Shown one piece after another: positions 15,602 through 24,309 of a stretch of DNA of 64,000 bases. Every line of letters starts with the position of its first letter. Position 1 is the first letter of the stretch. The stretch comes from Paenibacillus sp. MZ04-78.2 (GTDB lineage: Bacteria; Bacillota; Bacilli; Paenibacillales; NBRC-103111), in the NCBI RefSeq assembly GCF_024213375.1, contig NZ_JANAVJ010000015.1:48799-112798 (forward strand), given 5' to 3'. Below the pieces are notes generated by a model, which saw only the letters and a list, made by a program, of their open reading frames with translations, was not told where the DNA came from and searched no databases. Position numbers and translations under genes: made by a program.

Positions 15602-16740
15602 TCCCCCCCGCCCTTCAAGGGTTTAATTATGCCGCAGCAAGAATAGGTCAGATTCGGGTACACTTCCACTGGAACACTACGGTCCGCAGCCAGTAACAAA
15701 ATGTGCCGTAAATTCGGGTTATCCCATCGGTCAATTAAAATCTTCCATGGCACGCGGCGCAAAAGAACCCTCGTGGTTTCACCCACCCCGGGTTTCACCA
15801 AATTCAAATCCGAAATTCCGAAATCCAGCTGAATCCGCTTGATGTCATTTAGACCCTTCCACGTTTCCTCTGTTTTAGAACTATCGCTTAAAAGCTGGTT
15901 TGCTACCAGTTGTGCTTCTCCCGCGACTTCTTGAAAATACGCTGATACCGTATCGATAAAATGATTGGATAGATCATCCGAGAGCCATTCCTTGTAAAAT
16001 TTCGCACCATGGAAGTCATGCGGACCAATCAAATCATCACGAAGGACGGTACGGCTCATCAGACCCGATACTGTAGAGTTCAAGCATGCGCTCGGAATGA
16101 GGAAATCCTCTCTGGTGCCAAATGTGGAAGAACATTGCCCTGGGTCTGCAAGGACAGCCAGATCGTCATTGAGCGGTATGCCGTACTTCGCCAAGATTGT
16201 TTCGGCAGCATCCGTCAGTACCTTGCGTATCGCTCCCTTTCCTGTCCAACCATCGACAAATTGAATTTCAAAGCCGGGGTGTTGGTTCAACATGTAGATA
16301 ACCGCATTTTCATCAATCCCTTTACCCCGGATAATCGAAATACTGTAATGAGGTAAAGTATATTGATAAATCGTTTTGAAGTACCGCTTGATCAGAATCC
16401 CGATCGGCGTCCCTGCTCTGGCCAACGATGCCAGCATGATGTTGCGGCCTCGCTTGGCAGCGATCTGTTCTGCTGTAACTGCGGCTGCAAAAGCAACCTT
16501 GCGAGCCGTGAACGCTAGTGTCTCATGGAACAGATGAATATATTCCCTCGTCGGTTGATATTCGACGGGGAGCATCTCCGAATAGTGTGTGCCGGCCTGT
16601 ATAGCTTCCTCCCTGTCCTCTGTTCCTTTCTCAAGATGGACTCCGCTTAAATCCTTTAATAGAAAGATGACATCTTCGGAACTATAACTACCTAGCGGTT
16701 TAGGGCTGGCGATGCGACTCGCGAGAACCTCGATAGACAT
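15598..16740 (-). CDS. StiP-like protein with C-terminal PELOTA-like domain
   Basis: A protein of 380 residues. The N-terminal 270 residues fit the family named cysteine protease StiP, which is related in fold to phosphoribosyltransferases (NIMLASLARAGTPIGILIKR, VDGWTGKGAIRKVL, LNSTVSGLMSRTVL). The last 90 residues (ILIDRWDNPNLRHILLLAAD, CCGIIKPLKGG) look like the small PELOTA RNA-binding-type domain often fused to it. The gene lies 5 bases behind the phosphoribosyltransferase gene and overlaps the HAD gene. Whether it is a protease or a transferase is not settled by the sequence; the operon context favours an enzyme in metabolite synthesis. Confidence 0.78.
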   Translation of the reverse strand: MSIEVLASRIASPKPLGSYSSEDVIFLLKDLSGVHLEKGTEDREEAIQAGTHYSEMLPVEYQPTREYIHLFHETLAFTARKVAFAAAVTAEQIAAKRGRNIMLASLARAGTPIGILIKRYFKTIYQYTLPHYSISIIRGKGIDENAVIYMLNQHPGFEIQFVDGWTGKGAIRKVLTDAAETILAKYGIPLNDDLAVLADPGQCSSTFGTREDFLIPSACLNSTVSGLMSRTVLRDDLIGPHDFHGAKFYKEWLSDDLSNHFIDTVSAYFQEVAGEAQLVANQLLSDSSKTEETWKGLNDIKRIQLDFGISDLNLVKPGVGETTRVLLRRVPWKILIDRWDNPNLRHILLLAADRSVPVEVYPNLTYSCCGIIKPLKGGGE

Positions 16741-16745
16741 CTCCG

Positions 16746-18146
16746 TTATGCCTCCTTAGCAAAATGCACGAAATGGATATTAGGTATAGATGTACGCTGT
16801 ACTGCTTCAAGATAGGATGATAGAGCTGCAAGGTTATTTACTCGTTCCACAAATACAAAGATTTCGTCGTATTCATCTGTCTGAATGTTATAGAAGAAAT
16901 TGGGGATCGCAGAATCTTCATGGCTGGCAAATGGAAAGCCATTCTGAATGGCATACCCTTCTCCTGTGTACGGATAGATGGGGCTTCGTGTACTGGATTG
17001 ATAGCTTACCCCTTCGCCCATCGCTGCTGCAATGCGCATCGGAATATACATGAATTCTCCAGACCCCATGCATAACGTGCGTTTCCCTTTACGTTTCGAT
17101 TGAAGGTAGTGTCCGCACTTCATAATTTGTTCGTCCATGATGGGGATATAAGCGCCCTCGACACCAAAACGCCCCGTTGCTTTAAGGTAACGCAGTGGGT
17201 TTTCTTCGCCGAATGAATCTATTGATTTATGAGCGATGTGCTCGAAATAACCATCGACGAACAAATGTTCCACCCTTCCCTTACCTAATACCGATGGGCA
17301 AAGCTCCCCTGTTTCGCATTCCCCAGGACTTCCAGTTACGCGAATTTTCCCCTTCATTAACGAGAGACATGTAATCGTGATTCCAAGTTCACGCTCAAGC
17401 TGCGCAAACTTGTCCATGTCTGCCTCGGAGCGCCAATCTAACAAGGAGGCAAGCACATAATTGGAATGGGACCTCCTCCGATGAAGAGCTCGTATAATAT
17501 TAAGGGCCGTTTTCCCCGTTGTGATCTCATCGTCCACGAGAACGATGGACTCAGGCCCACCGAAGCAGTCCTCGTCGAGTGGGTAGCAACGGTGAGCCGT
17601 TGCGTGCGAATGCTCTTCTTCAAAGCTGATGACAGGTTCGACTCCCTTAACGAAATCGCGTGTTGTATGAAGGTATTGAATGGGTCCCCTAAACACATCA
17701 AACATGCTTTGTCCCAGTGCCGTAGCTGTCTCTGCAAAACCGATGAACAACGTGGGGTCATGCAATTGAAGCGGGCTAAGCTTGAGCAGCTCATAGAGTT
17801 CCTTCGCGCGTTTGCTATCCTGAAAAGCTTCCACCATATCCGAAATGCCAAACGGGGTTTGATAGCCTAACTTTTGGTAATACAAACTACCCAGAGAAGC
17901 GCCTCCCAACAGGGCAATGTGCGGATTAACCGGCAAGTGCTTCCCCAAGATTTTACTTACGAATAGAAAACTTCGTTTTTTGTTTATCCTTGCCGCCATC
18001 TGAAAGAGCATTGCAGGTGACAGGTTCAAGGGGTTGTCCGTGATCTCCACGGTTACTTCCAAATCATTAAGTATTTGAAATGAGTGAATGCTCTTGTTTC
18101 GTTGGCTCTTGGCCAATGAGGATAGAGGTAAAGTTTTTTCCTTCAT
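16746..18146 (-). CDS. Phosphoribosyltransferase with TRSP-type C-terminal domain
   Basis: A protein of 466 residues. The diagnostic PRPP loop VLVDDEITTGKT lies at about residue 200, and an early loop (LLGGASLGSLYYQKLGYQTP) fits the other side of the active site. The C-terminal 200 residues (SGEFMYIPMRIAAAMGEGVS, SSTRSPIYP) match what is called the TRSP domain. It should transfer a ribose phosphate from PRPP or run the reverse reaction. The ATG at 18146 lies 80 bases inside the upstream lyase gene, an unusually long overlap, and has a GGGGTG site. It is one of five enzymes in the Ter operon. Confidence 0.82.
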   Translation of the reverse strand: MKEKTLPLSSLAKSQRNKSIHSFQILNDLEVTVEITDNPLNLSPAMLFQMAARINKKRSFLFVSKILGKHLPVNPHIALLGGASLGSLYYQKLGYQTPFGISDMVEAFQDSKRAKELYELLKLSPLQLHDPTLFIGFAETATALGQSMFDVFRGPIQYLHTTRDFVKGVEPVISFEEEHSHATAHRCYPLDEDCFGGPESIVLVDDEITTGKTALNIIRALHRRRSHSNYVLASLLDWRSEADMDKFAQLERELGITITCLSLMKGKIRVTGSPGECETGELCPSVLGKGRVEHLFVDGYFEHIAHKSIDSFGEENPLRYLKATGRFGVEGAYIPIMDEQIMKCGHYLQSKRKGKRTLCMGSGEFMYIPMRIAAAMGEGVSYQSSTRSPIYPYTGEGYAIQNGFPFASHEDSAIPNFFYNIQTDEYDEIFVFVERVNNLAALSSYLEAVQRTSIPNIHFVHFAKEA

Positions 18147-19293
18147 GTAACACCCCGTATACTTTTGATCGGATCATTATTCTTTTGGCCCAATTCGAAT
18201 GTGGCTTGATTTCGTTCATTTTATTGGAATACTGGCTTTTTACAACGCCAACAAGCCCATTGTTGGAATTCAAAATGTTCTTTGCATCCATGTATTCCTC
18301 ATGGGTTACAGCATATAAAGATTGCACCGGAATAATGTGCGTCGGATGAATGATGGTTTTGCCAAGAAGGCCATTCTCCTTATCCATAATCACTTCACGT
18401 ATGAGTCCGTCCAAATACTCATTCATGTATTCTAATCGGATTAGACGGTCGGCCCTGCCTTCTGACTCCTCAAAAGATGTTTGTCGTAGTACCGGCTTTA
18501 ACACACGGTCGCTTTTGAAATATTCCCAAACAGGGCCTGAGATGACAAACTGATTTTGCATTCTTCCAAACCTATTTACGATGTCTGTTATACAGTCCCG
18601 AAGCACGCCAATATCGTAAACGGTCATGTCCGGTTTCCTTCGAAGTCCATACAAGCTTGAAAAATCAGTTGCCCCAATGCGCACATTCAGGACATATTCT
18701 TTGAACCTGGTTAGTAAACGTTGGATTGCATTCAATGCTTCAACCCGTGTCTCCCGGTACATAATTTCGGCAGTTTCCAGAATTGGCATTCCATATAAGG
18801 TCGGAAAATCTACTGGCTTCTGCCGGTTGTACGCTTCTATTAGCTCGAAGTACTGAATACCATTGTCTTCATTAAACTTCGGCAATGCAACTCCCGTGAC
18901 AAGTTTCATGGCATCTTCCAGTAACGCTATCATTCGCGTCATTTGTTGAGGCGTCCTAACACGAATAAACAGTAAAGGCAGCTCCTCATAGGTTAGCGCA
19001 CCCATTCGAACTAACGAATAAAGCCTGTAGAACTGCTGACTTAATGTTTCTTCGGCAAGCTCTACCTGATGGTCGCCTACAGCATCCTCCAGGTCAATCA
19101 CAACAGAGACAAGACCCGGATACTTTCCTGTCACGATCTCGTCGGCAATGCTTTGCCTGGTGGCAGGCATATAAAGGGCTGCACCGACCGCATAGGCCAA
19201 CAGCTCCTTCTCTGATGTATTAGAAAATATCGAGGGCGGTAAATAAAAAAGGCTTTCTTCCTCGTCACGAGTAAGATAGTTGAAATATCGCAT
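18067..19293 (-). CDS. Citrate-lyase-like C-C bond lyase (HpcH/HpaI fold) of the Ter operon
   Basis: A protein of about 408 residues with a TIM-barrel fold related to citrate lyase beta subunit and HpcH aldolases: the metal-binding acidic motif VVIDLEDAVGD, GVALPKFNEDNG, PILETAEIMYRE and a late KTIIHPTHI segment. ATG at 19293 is chosen since AAGGAGG lies 6 bases upstream; GTG at 19299 is also possible. It corresponds to the C-C_Bond_Lyase family found with TerC/TerD genes. Its end overlaps the phosphoribosyltransferase gene by 80 bases. A short leader ORF and a hairpin precede it, so its translation may be regulated. Confidence 0.8.
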   Translation of the reverse strand: MRYFNYLTRDEEESLFYLPPSIFSNTSEKELLAYAVGAALYMPATRQSIADEIVTGKYPGLVSVVIDLEDAVGDHQVELAEETLSQQFYRLYSLVRMGALTYEELPLLFIRVRTPQQMTRMIALLEDAMKLVTGVALPKFNEDNGIQYFELIEAYNRQKPVDFPTLYGMPILETAEIMYRETRVEALNAIQRLLTRFKEYVLNVRIGATDFSSLYGLRRKPDMTVYDIGVLRDCITDIVNRFGRMQNQFVISGPVWEYFKSDRVLKPVLRQTSFEESEGRADRLIRLEYMNEYLDGLIREVIMDKENGLLGKTIIHPTHIIPVQSLYAVTHEEYMDAKNILNSNNGLVGVVKSQYSNKMNEIKPHSNWAKRIMIRSKVYGVLHEGKNFTSILIGQEPTKQEHSLISNT

Positions 19294-19324
19294 ATTCACC
19301 CTCCTTATAGGGCTCGCTGGTCAT
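19265..19324 (-). CDS. Possible 19-residue leader peptide overlapping the lyase start
   Basis: ATG at 19324 lies 6 bases after an AGGAGGGA site and opens 19 codons that end in TGA at 19265, inside the first codons of the lyase gene but in another frame. The ribosome site forms one arm of a perfect 8-bp hairpin (19331-19352). Such an arrangement suits translational attenuation or coupling. There is no evidence of expression. Confidence 0.35.
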   Translation of the reverse strand: MTSEPYKEGEYAIFQLSYS

Positions 19325-19330
19325 AAAACA

Positions 19331-19352
19331 TCCCTCCTATAATAAGGAGGGA
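19331..19352 (-). promoter_or_regulatory. Hairpin that hides a ribosome binding site
   Basis: TCCCTCCT and AGGAGGGA form a perfect 8-bp stem with a 6-base loop in the 97-bp space between terC and the lyase gene. On the minus strand the 3' arm is an almost perfect Shine-Dalgarno sequence for the 19-residue ORF. No T run follows, so it is not a classic terminator. Confidence 0.5.
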
Positions 19353-19390
19353 CAACGTTGATCATGACCAAGTTTGATTGATTTGGAAAA

Positions 19391-20194
19391 TTACGCCGAT
19401 TCCGAATCATCCTTATGTGCTGCTTTCTTGCGAATGGTGCTGAGCACCATTGCTCCCACGAAAACAGCTATCAGTAGTCCGAAGAATACCAGATGCGATA
19501 TTTCGAACCCGGCAACTGCCGCAAGCATTTTTCCACCGATAATAATAATGAGAACAAATGCGGCTTTCTCCAGTTCAGGGAAGCGCTCGATAAGTTTGAG
19601 GAATACCTGAGCTACACCGCGCATCATGAGAACGCCAAGAATGCCGCCGAGGAACAGCACCCACACCTGATTGCTTACACCGAACGCTGCAATAACGCTA
19701 TCGACACTAAAGGCGATATCCATTAACTCTACGGTTAATACAGTGCGCCAGAAACCCATTTTCTTGTTTTGAACGGATTCCCCTTCTTCATCGTCGGCTT
19801 TTCTGGCAATGTACGGGAGGAGGGGGACATTGCCAACCCGGAGCCATCTCACCTCGAGATCAAACAGGTTGCTGCATGCGATCCAGAGCAGGTATAAAGC
19901 TCCGGCGATCTTAATCCATGTAATTTTAACCAGGAAGGTGCCTAAGCCGATTGCAAGGAATCGGAATACGTAAGCTCCCAATAAGCCATAAAATAAAGCT
20001 CTCTTCTGCTGTTCCTTTGGCAGATGGCTTACCAGTACTGCCAGAACGAGTGCATTATCCGCAGATAACAAGCCTTCCAACACAACGAGAGAAGCAATGA
20101 TTCCCCAATTTACTGGGTCTGATAAAATGGCCGTGAGATTCGCCCAGTTAAAGAATTCCATGAAATTGTTGATGAAGCTGTTGAGAAAATCCAT
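19391..20194 (-). CDS. terC: TerC-family integral membrane protein
   Basis: A membrane protein of 267 residues with seven or more hydrophobic segments. Two family signatures with acidic residues inside membrane helices are visible: EGLLSADNALVLA at about residues 39-51 and VELMDIAFSVDSVIAAF at about residues 147-163. TerC/Alx proteins take part in metal homeostasis, notably manganese export in E. coli and B. subtilis relatives, and belong to the tellurite-resistance system. It stands between the TerD-type genes and the five enzyme genes and probably anchors the Ter complex at the membrane. Confidence 0.92.
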   Translation of the reverse strand: MDFLNSFINNFMEFFNWANLTAILSDPVNWGIIASLVVLEGLLSADNALVLAVLVSHLPKEQQKRALFYGLLGAYVFRFLAIGLGTFLVKITWIKIAGALYLLWIACSNLFDLEVRWLRVGNVPLLPYIARKADDEEGESVQNKKMGFWRTVLTVELMDIAFSVDSVIAAFGVSNQVWVLFLGGILGVLMMRGVAQVFLKLIERFPELEKAAFVLIIIIGGKMLAAVAGFEISHLVFFGLLIAVFVGAMVLSTIRKKAAHKDDSESA

Positions 20195-20233
20195 TTACAA
20201 TGCTTCCTCCTAAAATAGCGCATAGACTTGCAT

Positions 20234-21475
20234 TTATTTACTTCCTGCTACCCACCTTAACCCCCAACTATACGCTCTGTCCAATTCCTGATGGCCTGAA
20301 AAATATTCAACAAGTCTTTCAATACTGACCGTCTGTTCGTTGACATTTCGGATCATTGCAATCGCGCACATCCGCTTCTTGTTATCATGCTGATCCAGCT
20401 TCACTTCAATGTCCGGTTCACCGTTTTGTTTGATGGTGACAATACCGTCTGCTTCAGACCACTTTGCAACGCCTTCATAGATAAAAGCGTATATAACCAC
20501 GCGTTCAATCTCTGAAATGTGCTGCCCGTTGATTCGAAGATTTTCGCCTGTCGTTACAGAACCTGTACGATCGTCGCCGTCCAAGGCTACAAAAGGGGGG
20601 CGTTTGAGGTCGCCAAAGCTTTCGCCAAGAGCTTGTACAACTCCCTTTCGACCATCCTTAAGCTCAAAAAGACACCCTAAATCAAGGTCGACCCCCTTAG
20701 ATGCAAAAAAGCCTTTTGACTTTTTTTGATTCCAGTTTAAATTCACCAGAATCTCTCCCATGGAGCCTGTGCCTTTTTGCAGGTTAACAACGTCACCCTT
20801 CTTCTTCAATTCGATCTTGGAAAAATTGATTGTTGGAGGAATGTCAGGGACAGGAGAAACGTCTTTCTCAGGCTCGGGTATAACCTTCGGAGCGCTCTCT
20901 GTCTCTTGCGATATATCTACTCCAAAGCTTCCGCACAATGCCTCCAGTCCCCCTGAATAACCGGAACCAATAGGGTTGAATTTCCACTCACCGTTATATC
21001 TATATAATTCCCCTACGACAATAGCCGTTTCTACGGAGAAGGATTTTCCCATGTTAAAACGGAGCAGTTCGTGACCGCTTACCGAATCTATAATGCGAAT
21101 GTATGTATCATCTAGCATGGAGAAGTTTTGGCGTCTCTTCTCGCCTTCATATAGGGTTAAAGCAAAAGAAATTCGTTCGTATTGAGCTGGAATACTTCGT
21201 AAAGAAACCGATAGCTGAGCTTTGTCTTGAATACATGCGTAACTGGATAAGTTATTGTTCACAGTGATGCTGTTATTGGGGCCAGATGGATTGCCATAGA
21301 AAATAAGGTCCTCATCTTTTGTTACTTTGGAAACCCCCGAGAGTAAAAAAGCAGAAAAGTCTACTTCGATAGAACTGCCAGGCGAATTCCAGCCCATGCC
21401 CACTACGACGGTGCTCAAGCTTGGATTGCTCTTCGTAAGGTCTGCCTTTTGTCCTTTAGCGAGTACGGTGGTCAT
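20234..21475 (-). CDS. TerD-TerA fusion protein
   Basis: A protein of about 413 residues. Residues 1-190 form a TerD domain ([42 protein letters not shown]), although the Ca-binding DxDxDA motif of its neighbours is reduced to VDFSAF. A Pro/Glu linker (about 195-220) leads to a second domain (LQKGTGSMGEILVNLNW, DLDLGCLFELKDGRKG, FVALDGDDRTGS) typical of TerA. The ATG at 21475 has AAAGG upstream. It probably works with the single-domain TerD proteins as a Ca-dependent structural or signalling component of a stress-response complex at the membrane. The biochemical role is unproven. Confidence 0.82.
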   Translation of the reverse strand: MTTVLAKGQKADLTKSNPSLSTVVVGMGWNSPGSSIEVDFSAFLLSGVSKVTKDEDLIFYGNPSGPNNSITVNNNLSSYACIQDKAQLSVSLRSIPAQYERISFALTLYEGEKRRQNFSMLDDTYIRIIDSVSGHELLRFNMGKSFSVETAIVVGELYRYNGEWKFNPIGSGYSGGLEALCGSFGVDISQETESAPKVIPEPEKDVSPVPDIPPTINFSKIELKKKGDVVNLQKGTGSMGEILVNLNWNQKKSKGFFASKGVDLDLGCLFELKDGRKGVVQALGESFGDLKRPPFVALDGDDRTGSVTTGENLRINGQHISEIERVVIYAFIYEGVAKWSEADGIVTIKQNGEPDIEVKLDQHDNKKRMCAIAMIRNVNEQTVSIERLVEYFSGHQELDRAYSWGLRWVAGSK

Positions 21476-21551
21476 TAGTATCAACCTTTCAATCAAGGGA
21501 ATGAGAATGAGGACGGGGCGCTGTTCTCGTTGACAGCCCCCTTATAATCTA

Positions 21552-22133
21552 TTAATGGGCATCCAAACCGTAATTTTTGCAAAGCGCGGAGAGGCCGCCT
21601 GTAAATCCGGAACCGACAGCCTGGAACTTCCAATCTGCTCCTTGACGGTATAACTCGCAAATCACGACTGCGGTTTCAAGGGAAAACACTTCGCCGAGGC
21701 CATAGCGGAGAATCTCGCGACCTGTTGCTGCATCAACGATCCGTACAAAAGCGTTGGTGACGTGGCCAAAGTTTTGTTTTCTCGCTTCCGCTTCGTGAAT
21801 CGTCACCGTGATTCCGATGCGCTGGACGAAATCGGGTACCTTCTGGAAGTCGATTACGATTTGTTCGTCATCGCCGTCGCCTGCCCCGGTACGGTTATCT
21901 CCGGTATGCTCTATCGCGCCATTGTACAACTTAGGGTTATTATAAAAGAGGAAGTCCGAGATATCCTTCGCCTTTCCGTCCTGATGTAACATGAATGCGG
22001 TAGCATCCAGGTCATAATCTGCATCGGTGCTATACTTGTTGATATCCCAACCCAAACCGACAACAACTTTGGTTAACCCCGGGTTACCTTTAGTCAGGTC
22101 AACGCGCTCGCCCTTCGAAAGACTGATTGTCAT
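21552..22133 (-). CDS. terD: TerD-family protein (third paralog)
   Basis: A soluble protein of 193 residues. It has the opening LSKGERVDLTKGNPGL, the Ca-binding acidic loop YDLDATAFML, a [14 protein letters not shown] turn and the end segment FSLETAVVICELYRQGADWK. TerD proteins bind calcium and are linked to tellurite, phage and envelope-stress resistance, and B. subtilis has three (YceC, YceD, YceE). This copy lies next to the TerD-TerA fusion gene; the 76-base gap holds no gene. Confidence 0.9.
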   Translation of the reverse strand: MTISLSKGERVDLTKGNPGLTKVVVGLGWDINKYSTDADYDLDATAFMLHQDGKAKDISDFLFYNNPKLYNGAIEHTGDNRTGAGDGDDEQIVIDFQKVPDFVQRIGITVTIHEAEARKQNFGHVTNAFVRIVDAATGREILRYGLGEVFSLETAVVICELYRQGADWKFQAVGSGFTGGLSALCKNYGLDAH

Positions 22134-22214
22134 GTTGGCTTTCTCCTTTTTTATGGTTCATTTCGTAAAAAAAGGCCGCCTGTCATGGACGGCCTTTTCC
22201 TGGCGCTTATTCGA

Positions 22215-22790
22215 TTAAGCCAAACCGAAGTCTTTCACGAGTCCGGCGAGACCATCCTTGTATCCTGCCCCTACTGCGCTGAACTTCCACTCGCCGCTAT
22301 GGCGATACAGTTCGCCAACGACGATAGCCGTTTCAACAGAGAAATCTTCACCCAGGTCATAACGAATGATTTCTGCGCCGGTGGCTTCGTTTACGATCCG
22401 TACGTACGCGTTCGAAACTTGGCCAAAGCTCTGTTTGCGCTCCTGAGCATCGTGGATCGTGATGCAGAAGGAGATCTTCTCCGCCTCTTGAGGTACTGCG
22501 GACAGGTCAACCTTGATTACCTCATCATCCCCATCGCCTGCGCCAGTGCGGTTGTCGCCGCTATGCACTACAGAACCGTTGCTGTTCTGCGGGTTATTGT
22601 AGAAAATGAAGTCCTTCTCGGAAGCGGCCTTATCGGATGCGTTGAGCAGGAACGCGGAGGCATCAAGGTCAAAGTCTTGGCCACCGTCATATTTATTGGT
22701 GTCCCAGCCAAGACCGATAATCACCTTGCTCAGCCCCGGGTTCGTCTTCGTCAAATCAACTTTTTGTCCTTTAGAAAGAGAAATTGCCAT
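22215..22790 (-). CDS. terD: TerD-family protein (second paralog)
   Basis: A soluble protein of 191 residues, the closest of the set to classic TerD/Yce[42 protein letters not shown] and [20 protein letters not shown]. All Asp residues expected to hold the two Ca ions are present. It has a consensus AAAGGACAAA stretch within its first codons, as do its paralogs. It probably forms complexes with the other TerD proteins and TerC. Confidence 0.92.
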   Translation of the reverse strand: MAISLSKGQKVDLTKTNPGLSKVIIGLGWDTNKYDGGQDFDLDASAFLLNASDKAASEKDFIFYNNPQNSNGSVVHSGDNRTGAGDGDDEVIKVDLSAVPQEAEKISFCITIHDAQERKQSFGQVSNAYVRIVNEATGAEIIRYDLGEDFSVETAIVVGELYRHSGEWKFSAVGAGYKDGLAGLVKDFGLA

Positions 22791-22822
22791 TGCGTTTGTC
22801 TCCTCACATAGTATATTTGGAC

Positions 22823-23422
22823 TTACGTGTATCGCTGAGCGAGAATATCAATATGAACGGCGTGAGCGCCTTCGCCAATAGCGTTGAACTTCCAATCGCC
22901 GTTGTGGCGGTAAATTTCCCCGACAATCAACGCCGTCATCCCCGCGTAGTTCTCCGTAAGATTGAAACGGATCAGTTCCTGACTATTTTTGGAATTGACT
23001 ACCCGAATAAATGCAGACTGGATCATTCCGAAATCCTGACCGCGAGCCTCGCAGTCGTAAATGTTTACGCACATCAGGATTCTTTGTACGCCTGCGGGCA
23101 CCTTTTCCAGCGCAATATGAATCTGCTCATCGTCGCCATCTCCCTCTCCGGTAAGATTGTCACCGGAGTGGTTCACTGAACCGCAAGGACTCGTTAGATT
23201 GTAGAAGCAGATCAAATGGTCCTCTTGACTCAGTTTTCCATTGGCATCGAGCAGGAGCGCCGAAGCGTCACAATCGACGTTGGCAGCAACCTTTTTCCTA
23301 CTGAAAAAGCCCTTGCTCTCAACTTCTACAGGGTCCCATCCTAGTCCGACGGTTATATGTGTCAAATTTGCGTTGCCTTTGGTTAAGTCGATCTTTTGTC
23401 CCTTTACCAGTGAGATTGACAT
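22823..23422 (-). CDS. terD: TerD-family protein (first paralog, diverged)
   Basis: A protein of about 199 residues counted from the ATG at 23422, which has AAAGGGGG upstream; the frame is open for 28 more codons that look unrelated to TerD. The opening [16 protein letters not shown] and the [14 protein letters not shown] turn are kept. It carries a short insertion ([17 protein letters not shown]) before the Ca loop DCDASALLL, similar to the SKGFFASKGVDLDLG stretch of the TerA domain nearby and to B. subtilis YceC. It is the second gene of the Ter operon. Confidence 0.88.
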   Translation of the reverse strand: MSISLVKGQKIDLTKGNANLTHITVGLGWDPVEVESKGFFSRKKVAANVDCDASALLLDANGKLSQEDHLICFYNLTSPCGSVNHSGDNLTGEGDGDDEQIHIALEKVPAGVQRILMCVNIYDCEARGQDFGMIQSAFIRVVNSKNSQELIRFNLTENYAGMTALIVGEIYRHNGDWKFNAIGEGAHAVHIDILAQRYT

Positions 23423-23561
23423 TAGGTCTTTTGCACCCCCTTTCATTACGTTTTTAGCATATTCTAACTTTAGACATTTTTCAACATAACTTGCCATTTT
23501 GGACAACCGCCAGAGGCGCTTCTTCGTTCGTTCGATACATATTACTTGCGCTATCTACTTT

Positions 23562-24017
23562 CTACAGTCCGAACTCACTAGGCATAAGTCCGAGAACGTT
23601 ACAAATATCCCTGACCACACCTTTTTCGTTGTCGTCAAAATCGCCGTCTGCAGCGCCAACAGCACAACAGACCCCAACAATTACACGTGCGACTTCCGGT
23701 TTCGACTTAAATTTACCGATTACTCGAAGCGCCTCTTGCTTACCTATCATGACATCGAATTCCATATTTCCTGCAAAGTGATTGAAGCGATCGATAACCT
23801 CGCTCATGTTAAAGACACTGAGGTCCTCGCTACGGCCAAGAAAGCCAGCCATTTTCTGCTTTTCAGCAGCGTCAATTGTTCCGTCAGCTACAGCAACCAT
23901 AGCGCAGCCGGCTACGATCGCATCAAGAAGGTCCTTGTTTTTGAATCGTTTTACACCATCGGCTAAATTGCCTTTCGTGCGCGAAAGCCAGTTAGAAAAA
24001 GAACTCATTGTGCTCAT
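23562..24017 (-). CDS. terB: TerB-family protein
   Basis: An all-helical protein of 151 residues. It has the two TerB-type acidic metal-binding segments AVADGTIDAAEKQKM (about residue 45) and GAADGDFDDNEKGVV (about residue 124), both like EF-hand loops. ATG at 24017 is used because GGAGG lies 7 bases upstream. TerB associates with TerC and TerD proteins at the inner membrane in other bacteria. It is the first gene of the operon and lies behind a good SigA-type promoter. Confidence 0.9.
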   Translation of the reverse strand: MSTMSSFSNWLSRTKGNLADGVKRFKNKDLLDAIVAGCAMVAVADGTIDAAEKQKMAGFLGRSEDLSVFNMSEVIDRFNHFAGNMEFDVMIGKQEALRVIGKFKSKPEVARVIVGVCCAVGAADGDFDDNEKGVVRDICNVLGLMPSEFGL

Positions 24018-24062
24018 ATCAATTCCTCCGTTCTCTTCTCCCATATTATAACTTGTAATATT

Positions 24063-24091
24063 ATTCTAATAGATTTTACGTTCTTTTACAA
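24063..24091 (-). promoter_or_regulatory. SigA-type promoter of the Ter operon
   Basis: On the minus strand TTGTAA (24086-24091) and TAGAAT (24063-24068) are separated by 17 bases. They match four and five of the six consensus positions and lie about 45 bases upstream of terB. No clear SigW/SigM-type pair was found, so stress control by an ECF factor is not supported here. Confidence 0.5.
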
Positions 24092-24309
24092 ATATCGATA
24101 TCTTCCGGCTCCGTGAGGATTGAAGCCGGGGTCTTGCGCACACCGTTCGACATGATGTCCTGCGGCAGACCCATCGATCGCACCTCGATCGTTCGTGAGC
24201 TTTCAAGGCCCGCTTCGTCAAAAATATGAGTCGCGTTCACACCCCGATGACAGTTATCCGCTATAATAGAATTGTTCCAAATATAGCCATATTTTGAGGA
24301 GGAAAACAT

